Shown here: piece by piece, positions 25,017 through 37,200 of the stretch
Position numbering within the stretch: position 1 is the stretch's first letter
Layout of the letters: every line of letters begins with the position of its first letter
Assembly: GCA_038049695.1 (NCBI GenBank)
Contig: CP142457.1
Span: 63,174,501-63,238,500 of the forward strand
DNA: 64,000 nt
Reading direction: 5' to 3'
Origin: Cinnamomum chago
Lineage: Eukaryota; Streptophyta; Magnoliopsida; Laurales; Lauraceae
The notes under the pieces: generated by a model
What the model saw: only the letters and a program-made list of their open reading frames with translations
Databases searched by the model: none
Told to the model about the DNA's origin: nothing
Translations under genes and position numbers: made by a program

Positions 25017-25175
25017 TTTCCCCCACGGTGACCGTGAGTGGACGAATCAAGGCCTGCCACATCACCGTTGGCAGCCTGCCATGCACGCGGGCAGCTTGAC
25101 ATACATCCGGGCAGGGGCTGCCCACGGTGACGTGGCGGACTATAATTCGTCCACTCACGGTCACCGTGGGGGAAA
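25017..25175. repeat. Long hairpin with perfect 31-bp arms
   Basis: Bases 25017-25047 and 25145-25175 are perfect reverse complements. Pairing continues inward with few mismatches (GCCACATCACCGTTGGCAG against GCTGCCCACGGTGACGTGGC), so nearly the whole 159-bp unit folds back. The unit is GC-rich in AT-rich surroundings, consistent with a foldback/MITE nested in the hAT element. No clear target duplication was found. Confidence 0.85.
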
Positions 25176-26309
25176 GCATTATAGATGATCTCAATTCCCA
25201 CTGCACATGTGGCAGGCACCAGTCCATATTATTCAAATTCTAGTTTATTTTATAATGAGTAAAACCTAACAATCATAACCATCAGATTTGCTTGTTGCAT
25301 ACTTGCATTTCATCCATAACCATAACCATACTGTTTTGATCAACCATGAAAATGATTGCCTTTGCCCTTTGGAATGATTATGGACATACAGTACCCTCAT
25401 AGCCCAATCGGGCCAATCCCAATGCCAATGCAAGGGACATTCTTTAGGGCTAGTGGAATCAGATATTCAGATGTTGACATGTTGTGTCTCCTACTCTCCT
25501 TGACCCAAACAGCCAACAGGCATGCCATATAATATAATATATTGCCATTGGAATTTGGAACTCTTCAATGTTATCACTTATCAATGTTTTAACAAACCCT
25601 GAATGATGTTTAACCACTTCATAATCATAGAGGGAGGGTTTGATTTAAGGGTTAGGATTTATTTTATTACAGGCTCCAAGCCAACTGGTGATCATTTTTA
25701 TTAGTATGGTTCCTAAATCCTAAGCCAGAGCTACATGAAACTTCTCATGTTGTAGCTCTTTGAGTATTTCTTCCAGGATACTGGGGGTGCAACTTGGGCT
25801 GGTCTGGAACCACATTGGCTCAACCCAAGCCCAACATAAATTATAAGTGGGCAAACCCGAACCTGAACAAGACCCAAGGAAACCTGAACATAACCAACTT
25901 GACTACTTGAGCCCGTCCTGAGTTGTGATTTGTGAATTCCCACAAGAACACAATTCAGAAGGTTCCTTGACACTCCACTTGAATAGCATTGACGATGAGA
26001 CAATCATGCAAAGGTTTCAAAACATGAAGAATCGTCGAGGGCAATTGTAAAAGCTTTGTTTGAGGGTTTTTTGTTTTTTTTTGCTAAAGAAAATCTTTTG
26101 TAATTAGGTGATCAACTGATCATGACTTTTGATGATAGAATGTTAGTTGATCATGTAATTCGATATTTTGTAAATGCAGGACATTTTCTCTTTTGCAAAA
26201 GTTAATATTAAGAAATACCAACAAAATATCAATTGACTTTTTCAAGTGACTATTTTAAGCCCCTACCAAGTCAAAATCCTGGGTCCGCCACTGAATAGAC
26301 AGGTGACAT

Positions 26310-27194
26310 TTTTTTTTTTTTTTTGTTGGTACCCCAGCCAAGTAAGCTGGAACCCATGACAGCACGAGTGCAAACTAAGAGAAAGCACCCACATACGTGT
26401 GGAAGAGGCACCTGGCAAACAGGGAGAGAGAACCTACACTGCTACACACATAGGGACGGAAACTCACAAACAAGAGAATATAGCATATCTATGGATCAAT
26501 TCCTAGATGTGAGGGTGAAGGGTAGGGTTTCCAACCAACTGGGCAACCCCTAGCTCTCCATAGCCCTGTGGCAAGTGTTCCATTTTTTTGGCTCCTCCAC
26601 ACATTTTGGTCTAAACATATTTGCATTAGGATCAGTATTTTTTTTTTTTTCACCCGTAGCCAAAAATTGATCTGAGTGTCTTGCCCTCATAAATAATGGA
26701 CATGAGGGAAAGGGCCAATAGGTTTGTCAGGCCCAACGGGAAATATGTAGGTCACAAAGCACCACTTTTGGCAAATGGATTGGTATGGGCCCAACTTATT
26801 GCCCATTTGCTGATCCCAAATATTAGGCCTGACAACTGTACATTAGGCCTCAATTTAAGGGGCGGTCCCAAGCACCCACATCGAACAATCAGTAATAATA
26901 TAGTGGATGTCACAGACTCACAGCTTATTCCATTCTCTAGATGGATGAAGGAAAAGAGTAGGTTTGTTCATGTTGGGCGTTGCCAAAGCTTGTTCAAGCC
27001 CAAACAAACTCAGCCTTTCAGACCCAACACGTGACCCAACTCATCCTTTAACAAAACACACCAAGCCCAACATCACTTCAACAAGCACGTGACCTGCCTA
27101 CTTTAGCACGTGACTGTTAGTTGGATCTCATTGACCTTGTCATCAGTCATCATCCTTCTAGTCAAATGCAATTAAAAGCCACATATCACAAACT
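26310..27194. other. Intergenic; poly-T-led stretch, possible minus-strand retroposon
   Basis: A poly-T run at 26310-26324 abuts the hAT target duplication. On the minus strand the sequence from about 26,560 reads GAGAGCTAGGGGTTGCCCAG and ends in this poly-A, which could be a SINE or other retroposon. No duplication confirms it. The rest (to 27194) has no recognised feature. Confidence 0.35.
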
Positions 27195-27203
27195 AATGAT
27201 AAT

Positions 27204-27391
27204 CCTAAGGGGTAGCTCAGTAAGAACTACAGATTATACTTGGAGGTTGTAGTTCAAACTATACTACCACACTGAGACTACAGGAGAGTTTACACGGCTA
27301 CCTTCTGAGCCCAAAAGAATTAGTCCAACTCAAAGGGTTGAGAACCCTCCGGTAGTTAAAAAAAAAAGAAAAAAGAACACCATTGATGATC
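27204..27391 (+). mobile_element. tRNA-derived SINE, second family
   Basis: The head GGGGTAGCTCAGTAAGAAC closely resembles the 5' end and A box of a plant tRNA, and GGTTGTAGTTCAAACTATAC carries a B-box-like GTTCAAACT. An A-rich tail (27358-27377) follows. The 9-mer AATGATAAT flanks the unit at 27195-27203 and 27392-27400, a short candidate target duplication. It is not related to the SINE family at 8399/10900. Confidence 0.65.
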
Positions 27392-27400
27392 AATGATAAT

Positions 27401-28520
27401 GGTTATTGATTATAATTGATATAACAATTGGTGGTGGCATCCATGCATCCTCTAATGGCTTAACAGAGCAATAACAGTCCTAATCCACATCAGGCCCATT
27501 CAGATATCAAGCCTACAGTTGGGCATCTTGCTCTCGTAGAGTCTAATTGTATTTAAGTGAACATGGGGCCTGACCCGCGATCCATTTAGTCCTGGGACTG
27601 TAATTCAGATTCAGGCTCAGTCATGGTCATGGTCAGTTCAATGGATGAAAACTTATCGGGTTAGTGAAGGGTGATAACATACATTGCAACCAATGTGGCC
27701 CATCTTTGTGTGAACAATTTTACCTTTACATTATGAAGTGAAATCTGATTCAATGAACACATACATATATTGAGAGTGGTTGCTCATACGATCAGTTTTG
27801 AATAATGAAAGCTGAGCCTCAAATAGGATAAGCTAATTATTTATCCATTTCTTTATAATAAAAATTTGGTCTTTTTTGTCCATGATCTGAAAATGCTCAT
27901 TTTATTGGCCCTAACACAAAAAATCACATTAATTGATAAATAGTGAGAATGGATGAATCATGAAGTTTCAGTTGCCTATCTTACTTAAAGTAATTTGATT
28001 GCATGCAAATAATTTTTAGGAGTTATAAGGAATTACTTTACAACTAATTTCTTATCTTTAATATATAATTGAGCCTGTTTATTTCTATGGAAATGAATTG
28101 TCAGGGATTTTAAAGAAATGAATTCATTATTGCTAAAGTATGATTGAGATAGTCTATTAGTATGGATCTAGATTTTTAAGAATTTAAAAGAAACCCATTA
28201 TGCCATGAAAGATAAGGCATGTTTGTTCACATGAAATTGAATTCCTACAAATCCAGATGAACTTATTTTATCATGAATTCCCCTATCTTGGGAATTTATA
28301 ATATGTTTGTTTGCACAACTAGACTTCATAGAAATAAAAAATAAAAAAGAAACACTTTACAATGAATTCCTTATTTTGAAAATCTAATTGGATATTTTTT
28401 TCATGCAATTGAATTCTTTGGAAATGTCATTGTCATCTTGTCATTTAAAAAAATTGAAAAAATATTATAATGTTATTGACCATTTCTTTGATTTGAAAAT
28501 TGAGGTTAATCTTGAATTTA

Positions 28521-28570
<50 letters not shown>

Positions 28571-29269
28571 TAGTTAATTTGGGATAACTTCGAAACAGAT
28601 CTATTAAAAAACTATTGATTTTTTTGGGAATTGCCATAAAACTACAATATTATAATATTTTATTATGTTAGTATTTAAATCTAAAAAATCTTATTTTGTA
28701 CATATCCAAATAGCTCTAAGATTCAAAAAAATATAATAAAATGTATGTTAGATCATCACTCCTCAATTAAATAATAATATTATATATTTTCATCTAAACA
28801 TATTTATATCGATGCATTTTCAGCTCACAAATGCAATAATACAAGTTTGAGAATTTTCATTAACCAAAATTCAAAACTCGTTCACAAGAATGCATTTTTC
28901 TTATGCCATAACTCATAATATGGGTATTTTAGTCCTAAAATCTTAAAATGTTAGAGCTGTAGGAAAACATTCAAATCCTAAAATCTTATGCCAAAACTCA
29001 TACCAAAATTGTAACTATAGGAAAACATTCAAACTTTGAAAAGGGGCAAATAAAACCATCTTTAGAGGTAAGTTATTGGGAAAAAAATCTCATTTCTCTA
29101 TGTAAATTGGGTCCAGTAAAGGTGTTCACACGTGATCTAACCCCAGTGGCCCACCCGAATGCATGTATGTGAAGGTGGCTACTAAGCGGCAGAAAATTTC
29201 CTTAAAAACAATGTCCGAAAGCCCTAGAAAGTGGCACAAAACACAATGTTGAAGAAGGAAATATCTTCC
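27401..29269. other. AT-rich intergenic stretch
   Basis: No gene recognised. Contains an (AT)n microsatellite at about 28521-28569 and several A/T-rich low-complexity runs. Confidence 0.55.
28521..28569. repeat. (AT)n microsatellite
   Basis: Uninterrupted TA dinucleotide tract of about 24 units. Confidence 0.9.
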
Positions 29270-29279
29270 ACAGTATACC

Positions 29280-30430
29280 TATCAACCCTTAGGTAGAATG
29301 TTCCACAAAATAAAAAAACTTTTTTTTTAAAGAATTTTCTACTTATTATATTGTGAGACATCTTAATGTTCTATTTCACGGATTTCACATTTTAAACCTA
29401 CCAACTCCCTTATTCCTTCCTACCACTTCACATTGTCATGAATAGAGGGCCCTCTTGTCTTGACCTGTTCATTCTTCTCTCTCCCTTCCTCACACATTAT
29501 TTCTCCCTCAAATCTTAAAAAGGAAGAAAATATCCATCTCTTTTCCGTCAAAGTCTAGTACATGTGTTATGAAAATCCCACATGAATATTTGTTAGGTTG
29601 TATGGCTCAATAGAAGTAATGAATTTGGGTTAACCAGACCACTGGATTGCCCAACTTGTACTGTAATTGGAAGTATGCATGTTATAAGTCTACTGTGATT
29701 AAGAAGCAGTATTTGGGTGTAACAGGGTTTTGGGGCTAATATTATAAAGAGATTCAGAGATTTTAGGATATATAACCTCTTCTGATTGCATAGTGGATTT
29801 TCCTGTCTTCCCATAGATGTAGGCCAAAAGCCGAACCGCGTAAATCTTTGTGTTCTCTTGTTCGTAATTGATTTCTTCTCGTAAGCCCTAGATCATAACA
29901 AATATGTATATAACCATCAATATGAGATGTTTTCCACCACTAGGTAGTATGTTACGACAATAAGAAATCTTTTAAAAAGATAAAAATTCCCAAACAATAT
30001 TATTGTGATACATCCTGCTCTTCTATTTCACGTGTTTCATACTTCAAATCTACCAACCTCTTTGTCCCTCCTACCCAGGGTGGACTCAGGAAATTCAACT
30101 TGGGAGGCTTTATGTAAAAGAAATATTATGGGGCAAGGCGCAAATGTAAGAAAAAAAAAAAAAAACACATTAATTTTTAGAAATTGCAGGAAGGTCTCAA
30201 GAAATTTTAACATTTTCAAGACATGGGTGGGGGGCTTCAGCCCTAGACCATGAACCTGGGTCCGCCCGTGCTTCCTACCACCTCACATTGTCACGGAAAG
30301 AGGACCCACTTCAGTCTTCCCTCTCCCTTCCTCACTCTTTCAACCTCAAATCTTAAAAAGGAAGGAAACATCCTTCTCTTTTCCTCTAATTCCAACACGT
30401 CTTAAGAAAACCCCCACATGAATATGTAAC
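29280..30430. repeat. ~300-bp direct duplication, second copy interrupted
   Basis: The block at about 29280-29590 recurs at about 29940-30430. Shared landmarks in order are TTCTATTTCACG, CTACCAAC, TTCCTACCAC, TCACATTGTCA, CTCTCCCTTCCTCAC, CAAATCTTAAAAAGGAAG and CCCACATGAATAT. The second copy contains the ~195-bp TIR element at 30076-30270 that the first copy lacks. Confidence 0.8.
30076..30270. mobile_element. Small TIR element of the CAG(T/G)G(T/C)GGAC hAT family
   Basis: Ends CAGGGTGGACTCAGG and CCTGGGTCCGCCCGTG are imperfect inverted repeats related to the ends of the 2.2-kb hAT element at 24098. Like that element it has a GGGGCTTCAGCCC motif next to one end. CTCCTACC on the left and TTCCTACC on the right are a diverged 8-bp duplication, offset by one base. 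The paralogous block at 29280 shows the empty site. Confidence 0.7.
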
Positions 30431-30709
30431 CATATTGGATTTGAGACTTGCTCATTCCTAATTACTTGGAGTAACCCTTCTGGTGAGAAATGAGATAGCA
30501 CGGGTTGGATTGGGTCACAAGATCAATCTTAATCTAAATTTGTAGCAGCTCAAATTTTGAGTTGCAAGAACCAAATTTCTAAGTTGATATGCAGTTCCAC
30601 TTCCGGTCTTGCACCCACCAAATGTTAAATACGAAAATGGGTCTATTTGATAAAAAAAGAAGAAGAAGTTAATACTTGTAATAAGGTGAACCCAAAATTT
30701 TCATCTAAA

Positions 30710-30853
30710 AAGTGCGGATTCAAACATATAATTGGGGGCATATAATTGGGGGTGGGCACAAATTTTTTTGTAAAATTTCAACGCAAGTCAGAATTTTCAT
30801 TATGAATTTAGAAGCGGACCAAGGTCCAACAGATGCACCTGGGTCCGGCCCTG
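30710..30853. mobile_element. Possible third member of the same small hAT family
   Basis: The left end AAGTGCGGATTCAAAC and the right end CACCTGGGTCCGGCCCTG resemble diverged family ends. No target duplication was found and the left end is weak. Confidence 0.3.
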
Positions 30854-31132
30854 CATGTAATAAAATTATAAAACACACTATTACATTTTTTTCATGTAGG
30901 CCGAGCCTTTGGACTCTTGCAAGGCCCAGCCCAAGTCTAATCCCTATAAATAAATAAATAAATATCCATATCCTGCCGTAAAGGAGCATCGTGGACAGAA
31001 ACGTGTGGGGCCGGCCCATCAATTCCCAGATGTTGCCACGCATCTCCCCGCCGGTTCCGCTTCTAGGATCCTCCAGTTCGTCCGGTCCGCTTAAAGGGCG
31101 CCATTTGCTCTCCATTTCGTTTAAACTTCAAA

Positions 31133-31136
<4 letters not shown>

Positions 31137-31165
<29 letters not shown>
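31137..31165. repeat. (CT)n tract in the 5' UTR of the SMPD4-like gene
   Basis: An uninterrupted CT run about 75 bases before the start codon, in a pyrimidine-rich leader. CT-rich leaders are common in plant housekeeping promoters. Confidence 0.85.
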
Positions 31166-31172
<7 letters not shown>

Positions 31173-31236
31173 TTCTTCTTGCCCTAAAACCCCAAAAACC
31201 TCATTTCCTTACCATTTCAAACCCTAGCTTTCTTCA

Positions 31237-34200
31237 ATGATCTCTCCTTCATACGCCATGGATTCTCAAATCAAAGCTCAGGACCTCACCTCCACCATCC
31301 TCTCCTCCTCCTCCCCTTCTCAGATTTCCGCTGCCTGCTCCGCCGTCGAATCCTACCTCCAAAAACACGTCCCCGACCAAACCCGAACTTTCTTCTCGAT
31401 CGCCTTTCCTGCCCTAATCAGCAAGATCTTCGGCTACGTAGACTCCGTGGCGTCGCAGAAACCCGCCTCATCCACCGGCTGGATCGATCAGATCCACGCA
31501 TCGAACGATCCCGATCCCTCCGGTAAGCTCTTCAATCTCCTCTCCCCTTCTGGAATTTTGCTTTCTTCGGTTTTCTCCGTTGATCGCCAGTCGCTCGTGA
31601 AGTACATCTTCCCCGTCGAGCGATTGCCGGAGTGGGTGAGGTTTGCGCTTCAGAATGAGAGGTATTGTCAGGCTCTAGCGGATATATGCCCGTTGTTCAA
31701 AGGGCGGTTGAAGGAAGATCCTATTCAGGGTTCTTTCCAGATTCAGTTGAATGTGTTTGAATACTATGTTTTCTGGTTTGCTTATTATCCTGTTTGTAGA
31801 GGGAGTTTTGAGCGGTCGGATGAAGTTGTGGTTAGGAAGAATCGGCGGTTTAGGTTGGAGAATTGGGCTTCGTCTCTGCCGGTTCTAGCAAGTGCAGGCC
31901 GCGGAGTAGGGCAGAAAACAGAATGTAGCTTGTATCTTCGGCTTCTTTATGCTTATCTACGCGCATTTGTGCCCAATTATGGCTTGAATGCTTATCAGCC
32001 TTATCGCAGTTCTCTGCTTCATTACTCGTCGGGATATGATGGTTCTGTTCTACATCAAGCAGAATTCCTGGTGTATACATTGGCCCACTTTTGGTTGGTT
32101 GATAATGATTTCTCACCAGTACCAGTGGATGTCTGCCGTTCATTTGGTGTGCCTTTTTATCCTCTTCGGGCTGTTTTAGGGGAGGTTCTCCCAACTGCTG
32201 GGTTGGGAGAAGTTGTAAAGTTGTTCTTGAGGTTTCTGAATAGCAGCTTGGTTGATAACAAAGAGGGGCCAGCTCTTTTGGAGTCCGGAGGGAGCCCTAG
32301 GTGGCAGTCCATTTCTAGTTCAGCCTCAAAGCCGAGGCCTGCGTTGTCACCTTTTTCTTGTGGTGGGTCTGTTGGTTCATGGAATTCGGTGATACAGAGG
32401 CCTTTGTACAGGTTTATTCTTCGGTCCTTTTTGTTTTGCCCCATGGGGGGTTCTACTAAGAATGCTTCTCAGGTGTTCGCAGTGTGGACTAGTTATTTGG
32501 AACCTTGGAAGATTAGTTCGGAGGATTTTGCAAAATTTGAGGCACAGGAATGCCAATATGGTGATAGATCGAGAAATGAGAACTCCCAATTGCAAGTGAA
32601 AAGTGATGCAAACACAAATGTATCTCGATCTGAGGGCTTGTATACACCTTCATGGGAAAGTTATGTAGTGTTCAATTATCTTTTTTACAGCTCTTTAGTT
32701 GTGCACTTTCTTGGATTTGCGCACAAGTTTCTTCATGCCAATACAGAGATGATGATTCAGATGGTGCTGCAGGTCTGTCTCTTACTAGTCATCCTTTCCT
32801 ACTTCAGCAGTAAATTTAACAATTTGCCATTATGGAAGTTGCAAAATGCTATCTGCTGTTGCCCGCATTGACTGTTTATCTAGCTTGAGATCTACATATT
32901 TCTGCATAGAATTGTGTGCGCGTTTTTAGTTTTATATATATATATATATATATATTTTGTTGTATCCAAGAAAAGGAAAACCAAAATATACCCTGAAAAT
33001 GCCAATGATCAATGTAGCATACTGACTATCGTCAGGCCTTGTCTATTGTTGCTGTAGAAGCATATCTTCGCACGCTAGAAGTTATATTCGTCCATCCAGT
33101 GCATTAATGCGGTCACCTTCTATAATCACTTGCAAAAGATTTATTGAAAATTTATTGTGCTTCTCTCCTTGAGTAGCTCCGGTGGTTATAATTCTTCAAT
33201 CCCACTGGACCTGAAAGGTCTGACAGCACCTTTCCTTTTGTGCAATACACCCTGTATCACGCTGATTTTGATTCACCCATTGCTGCCCTGTTTACGTTAA
33301 TTTAGAACTTCATGAACTCTCTACATGCAGGAGATGACCAGGTTTTCATCGTTAATGATGATTGTGTGGGAAGCTAGTCAGTAATATTGCTAACTTGTTC
33401 ACTATGTTCAACAGTGGAATACCCTAGAACTTCGTCATGGCTGTAAGTCAAGATGCTTCCCTGAGCTTGCACAAATTGATTATCTCGCCTGCGTATAGTT
33501 ATCAGAATCATACGATTCGTATCCTGAATTTTAAGGAAAACGATTCGTATCTATGTAATGAATTCCATTTACAAATGAATCTTAGGATTCAAGTGTGAAT
33601 CCTACGATTCGGTACTCGTTTTTATTGAATCCTACGATTCAAGCGATTCGACTAAGTGATAATGGCTATAGTCAGTAAGCTAATATTAATAATCTTTTAC
33701 CTTTTTTCTTTCTTTATTCTCTCTTTCTTTTATCGCTTGCATTTTTAAAAGGTTATTTAGTACGTAACAAAACCTCGTAAGATTTTTTTACGGCTTTGAT
33801 AAGGTTTTAAAGATAAATAAACATGCATTTAACTAAAGCATTCGATTGTACATATGGTGCTTGTTTATATCTTCTTCTTTTTTAAATCTATTTTGTTTTT
33901 TTTTTTCCTTCATGAACACTTTCTTAACTTTAAGAGATATCCTACTGTGTCAGATTGATGGTTTGAATTTTATTTTATTTTTATATTTCGATTTAAAGAT
34001 AATAAAAAATATATATTGATACTTTAAACTTATTTAACTATTTACACATCATTTATTTCATATATATATATAAGAATATATGTCATGATGTTCTTGATAT
34101 GATTGTAAGATAGACTTACTTGTTATTATATTTATACTATTATAAATGAAAAAATGGATGGTTATGAATAATTCATTACTTTTTTTTTCTTTTAATTTTT

Positions 34201-37200
34201 AATTATTTTTCATTTTTATTAGAACAATAACAAATCCTACGATTCACGATACGATTCGCGATTCCATTCGATTCATGGGTATGAACAATTTGCAATACGA
34301 TTCTGATTGCTTTTCTTATTATCCCTTCCCTTCCATAATGACTATTTTGTCTATTGGAACCAACTCCAAAATCAACTTGCTGTCTGTTCAGAAAGTGACC
34401 CCTACCCCCAAACTTTGTATCCCTCTTCCATTGATGTATAACCAATGAGTGCCAAACAATTGTACCTTAAGCATCTTTTAAAAACATATTGCACGAAAAC
34501 ATGTGAACATCTCTTCTGAGCTTTAATTCATGCTGGAACCATAGTGGATTCAAGTCTCCATGGCCCTTGCCTTAACTCTCATTAGCACCACCCATACATT
34601 TAAATCCCAAGCTTTCACTCTAGGGGAGTGAGACCTGGACATGCTAGAAACTTGGTGTGAAGTAATAAGTAGTCCTGAACATGGGCCTGATAGGAAGGCT
34701 TGGTAGATCTGAATATACCACTTCCTGGAACTGCCTTTATCACTGCTGTCAGATGCATTACTTTGAATGGTGGTCCTTGGATATACCACTTGATGAAAGC
34801 TCTAAGCTCTTCATTAGAGGTGGAATATAGCCATCTGAATGGGGAAGCTAACAAGATCATGGACTCATTGGCCATGAGATGAATAAGTGGAAGTTTTTTA
34901 TATGTAGGCTCATTGCTGTAATGATTGTATTTAATGCGTAGTGCTCTTATACCATACAGTTTCTTGTATGCTCTGTTTTTTGTATTTCTCTGTCTTATAT
35001 TTCCATACTATTTAAGAGGTGAACTTCCCTAGTTTTCCTCTGGAACTAAATGCCTACATGAGTGTGTGGTGGTGCAATGCCACTTTTCAATCAAATGCAT
35101 TTCAGCTCAAAAGCATTTTTTATGACCCATTACTTGATCAGTTATGGGATTAGTTCTTTGGGAGGTGGTGACCATATGGGAAGTAGCAGCATTTAGAGGC
35201 ATGAATTTGTCCAGGTAACAGTCAACCCCATATTGATGGGAAAAGGCACAGATGATGAAAGACAAGGTTCAAATATGTCTAGCATCTAAACGTCTTTTAA
35301 CCTTTCAAGATATGAGTGAATCTGTTGAGATAAGTTGGTAAAATGGTGTTGGTAGAGGGTGCTCTTGGAGCGAGCTATTGGTTGAAGAATTTGATCAAAG
35401 TGTTGGGCTGTAATAGTGCTTATTGAATATGCTGACTGTTCTGGATAGATTCCCAGGATGTGATAGGATACACTTTTTAAGTATTTCGGTATCATTTGAG
35501 AGTTGAAACTATCCATTCTATTCTAATTTATCCCATTGCTCCTCGCCCACCTACATGCTAACAGGCCTCTTCCATTATTCATCCTAAACTAGAGAAGAAT
35601 ATTAAGAGTCAGCATTAGCTGTTTTTCAGCTATATGGAACAATTAGCTTAATCAGACCAGAACTAATATGAAAGCTTTATGTGAAATTGGGAATAGAAAC
35701 TAGATTCAGGATGTGATTTGCTTGATATCTAATGGGCTGCCCGGTTATATTAATTGTGGTGAATTTGAGCATCATCAATCAAGTTCAGTTGCAATGAAAC
35801 AAAAACTTGCTGGAAAGGTGTTTCTTTTATAAGTTGCATTTTGGGAATGTGTCCTCACTCCTCATGCACCGTCAAAAAATGTGCAAGTATCATGCCCTGT
35901 TAAGCTCTAGTGGCTTTATGGCTTAAGAGGTGTATCTGGGCGTATAATGTTCATATGACTGTCATGAGTTTGACCATTCAAAAAAAAGAAAAGAAGGTGA
36001 TACTGGGTTTTGGAAAATTAGACTTAATCGTTACATAGATGTAAACTTAATTTTGAGAAATGAAACTTCCCTAAATTTAAAACACTAAATAGATTTCATG
36101 AGATACTGATTAATTAAGGTTCTTATCGGAAATATTAGCGCATTTTTTTTGTCCCTTTTTCCCCATGAAATGTCAAATGCCTAGATATTTTTGTCAAGAG
36201 AAGACAAAATAAGTTTCCTCCTACAAAGGATTTTGAAGAGAAGGTTATGAGGCTTTTCAAGAACTGGACCATTATCGTCCCATTTCACCAGGCATCTCTG
36301 CTAAAGGCATTGTAATTAGTTGGTGTGCTAAATAGAGTCCATTTGGAGATTATTGTTATAATTATTTATGGTATGAGTTTGATGCCATGTTGCTTACTAC
36401 AGCTTCCTATGTTACTGGTTGAATGGTCTATGAATGTATGCTTGATCACTTAAATTTGTGTTTACTTATATAACACTTGAATGAGATTTATGGTTTTATT
36501 ATAGGAATTAAGATGAGCTTGTAGCACTGGTGGAAGGTGATTATTTTTTTTCCTGTGGTTTATGCTAGACATGAATGCAAATTTCTCAGGCACCCTCATC
36601 TACAGCATGCAACTTGAATCCCAATTCCATCAATGTTTTGATGAATTAGATGCCTTGCATCAATGTTGGACTGCGACACAATTTCTAGTGCTGCAACTTA
36701 GGTGCAAAGTACTAGAAATATTGAAGTTAGGAATGAGTACATGAGAAGGAAAAAAAATGGAAATAAGATAGAAACACAAAGCATGTTATTTGAGGTGGTT
36801 AGGGAATGTACATAAAAGGCAAAAGACCTAGTGCAGAGAATTAGATAGTTACAATGATCAGTATACAAAAAATTAAAATATTGCCAGTACAGAGGTCATA
36901 TGAATGGCTGATTTACTACATAGAGCCCATCAACATTGAAGATTGCTTAACAATTGAAAGCTCGTTTGTAGTAGGACTTGGTTATTGTTTATGCAGTGCA
37001 GGTGTTTGCTTCCCAAATAGAGTTAGATTGAGTGACCAGCAATGTTGTCACTGTTTATTTTGCGCTAAACCAGTAGTGGTGACAGTTGATTATTCATTTA
37101 TTGAGACATGGTAAAAGTCCTTGGACTCAATGCAACCTGAACCAGTATTTGTTATTATTAATTCCAGTCATTCAAGTATTTTTTTTCTTTTTCCATCTTA

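Larger units (their letters stand above)
24098..26293. mobile_element. 2.2-kb hAT element carrying exon-like sequence
   Basis: The left end CAGTGGCGGAC and right end GTCCGCCACTG are perfect 11-bp inverted repeats, flanked by the exact 8-bp duplication AATAGACA at 24090-24097 and 26294-26301. This is a hAT insertion. Next to the left end is GGGGGCTGAAGCCCC, a motif shared with the smaller element at 30076. No hAT dimerisation or transposase frame is visible, so the element is non-autonomous. Its interior includes an exon-like block (24355-24506), a long hairpin (25017-25175) and a GGGCT/AAGCCC-rich patch around 25,790-25,930 that may be another small element. Confidence 0.85.
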
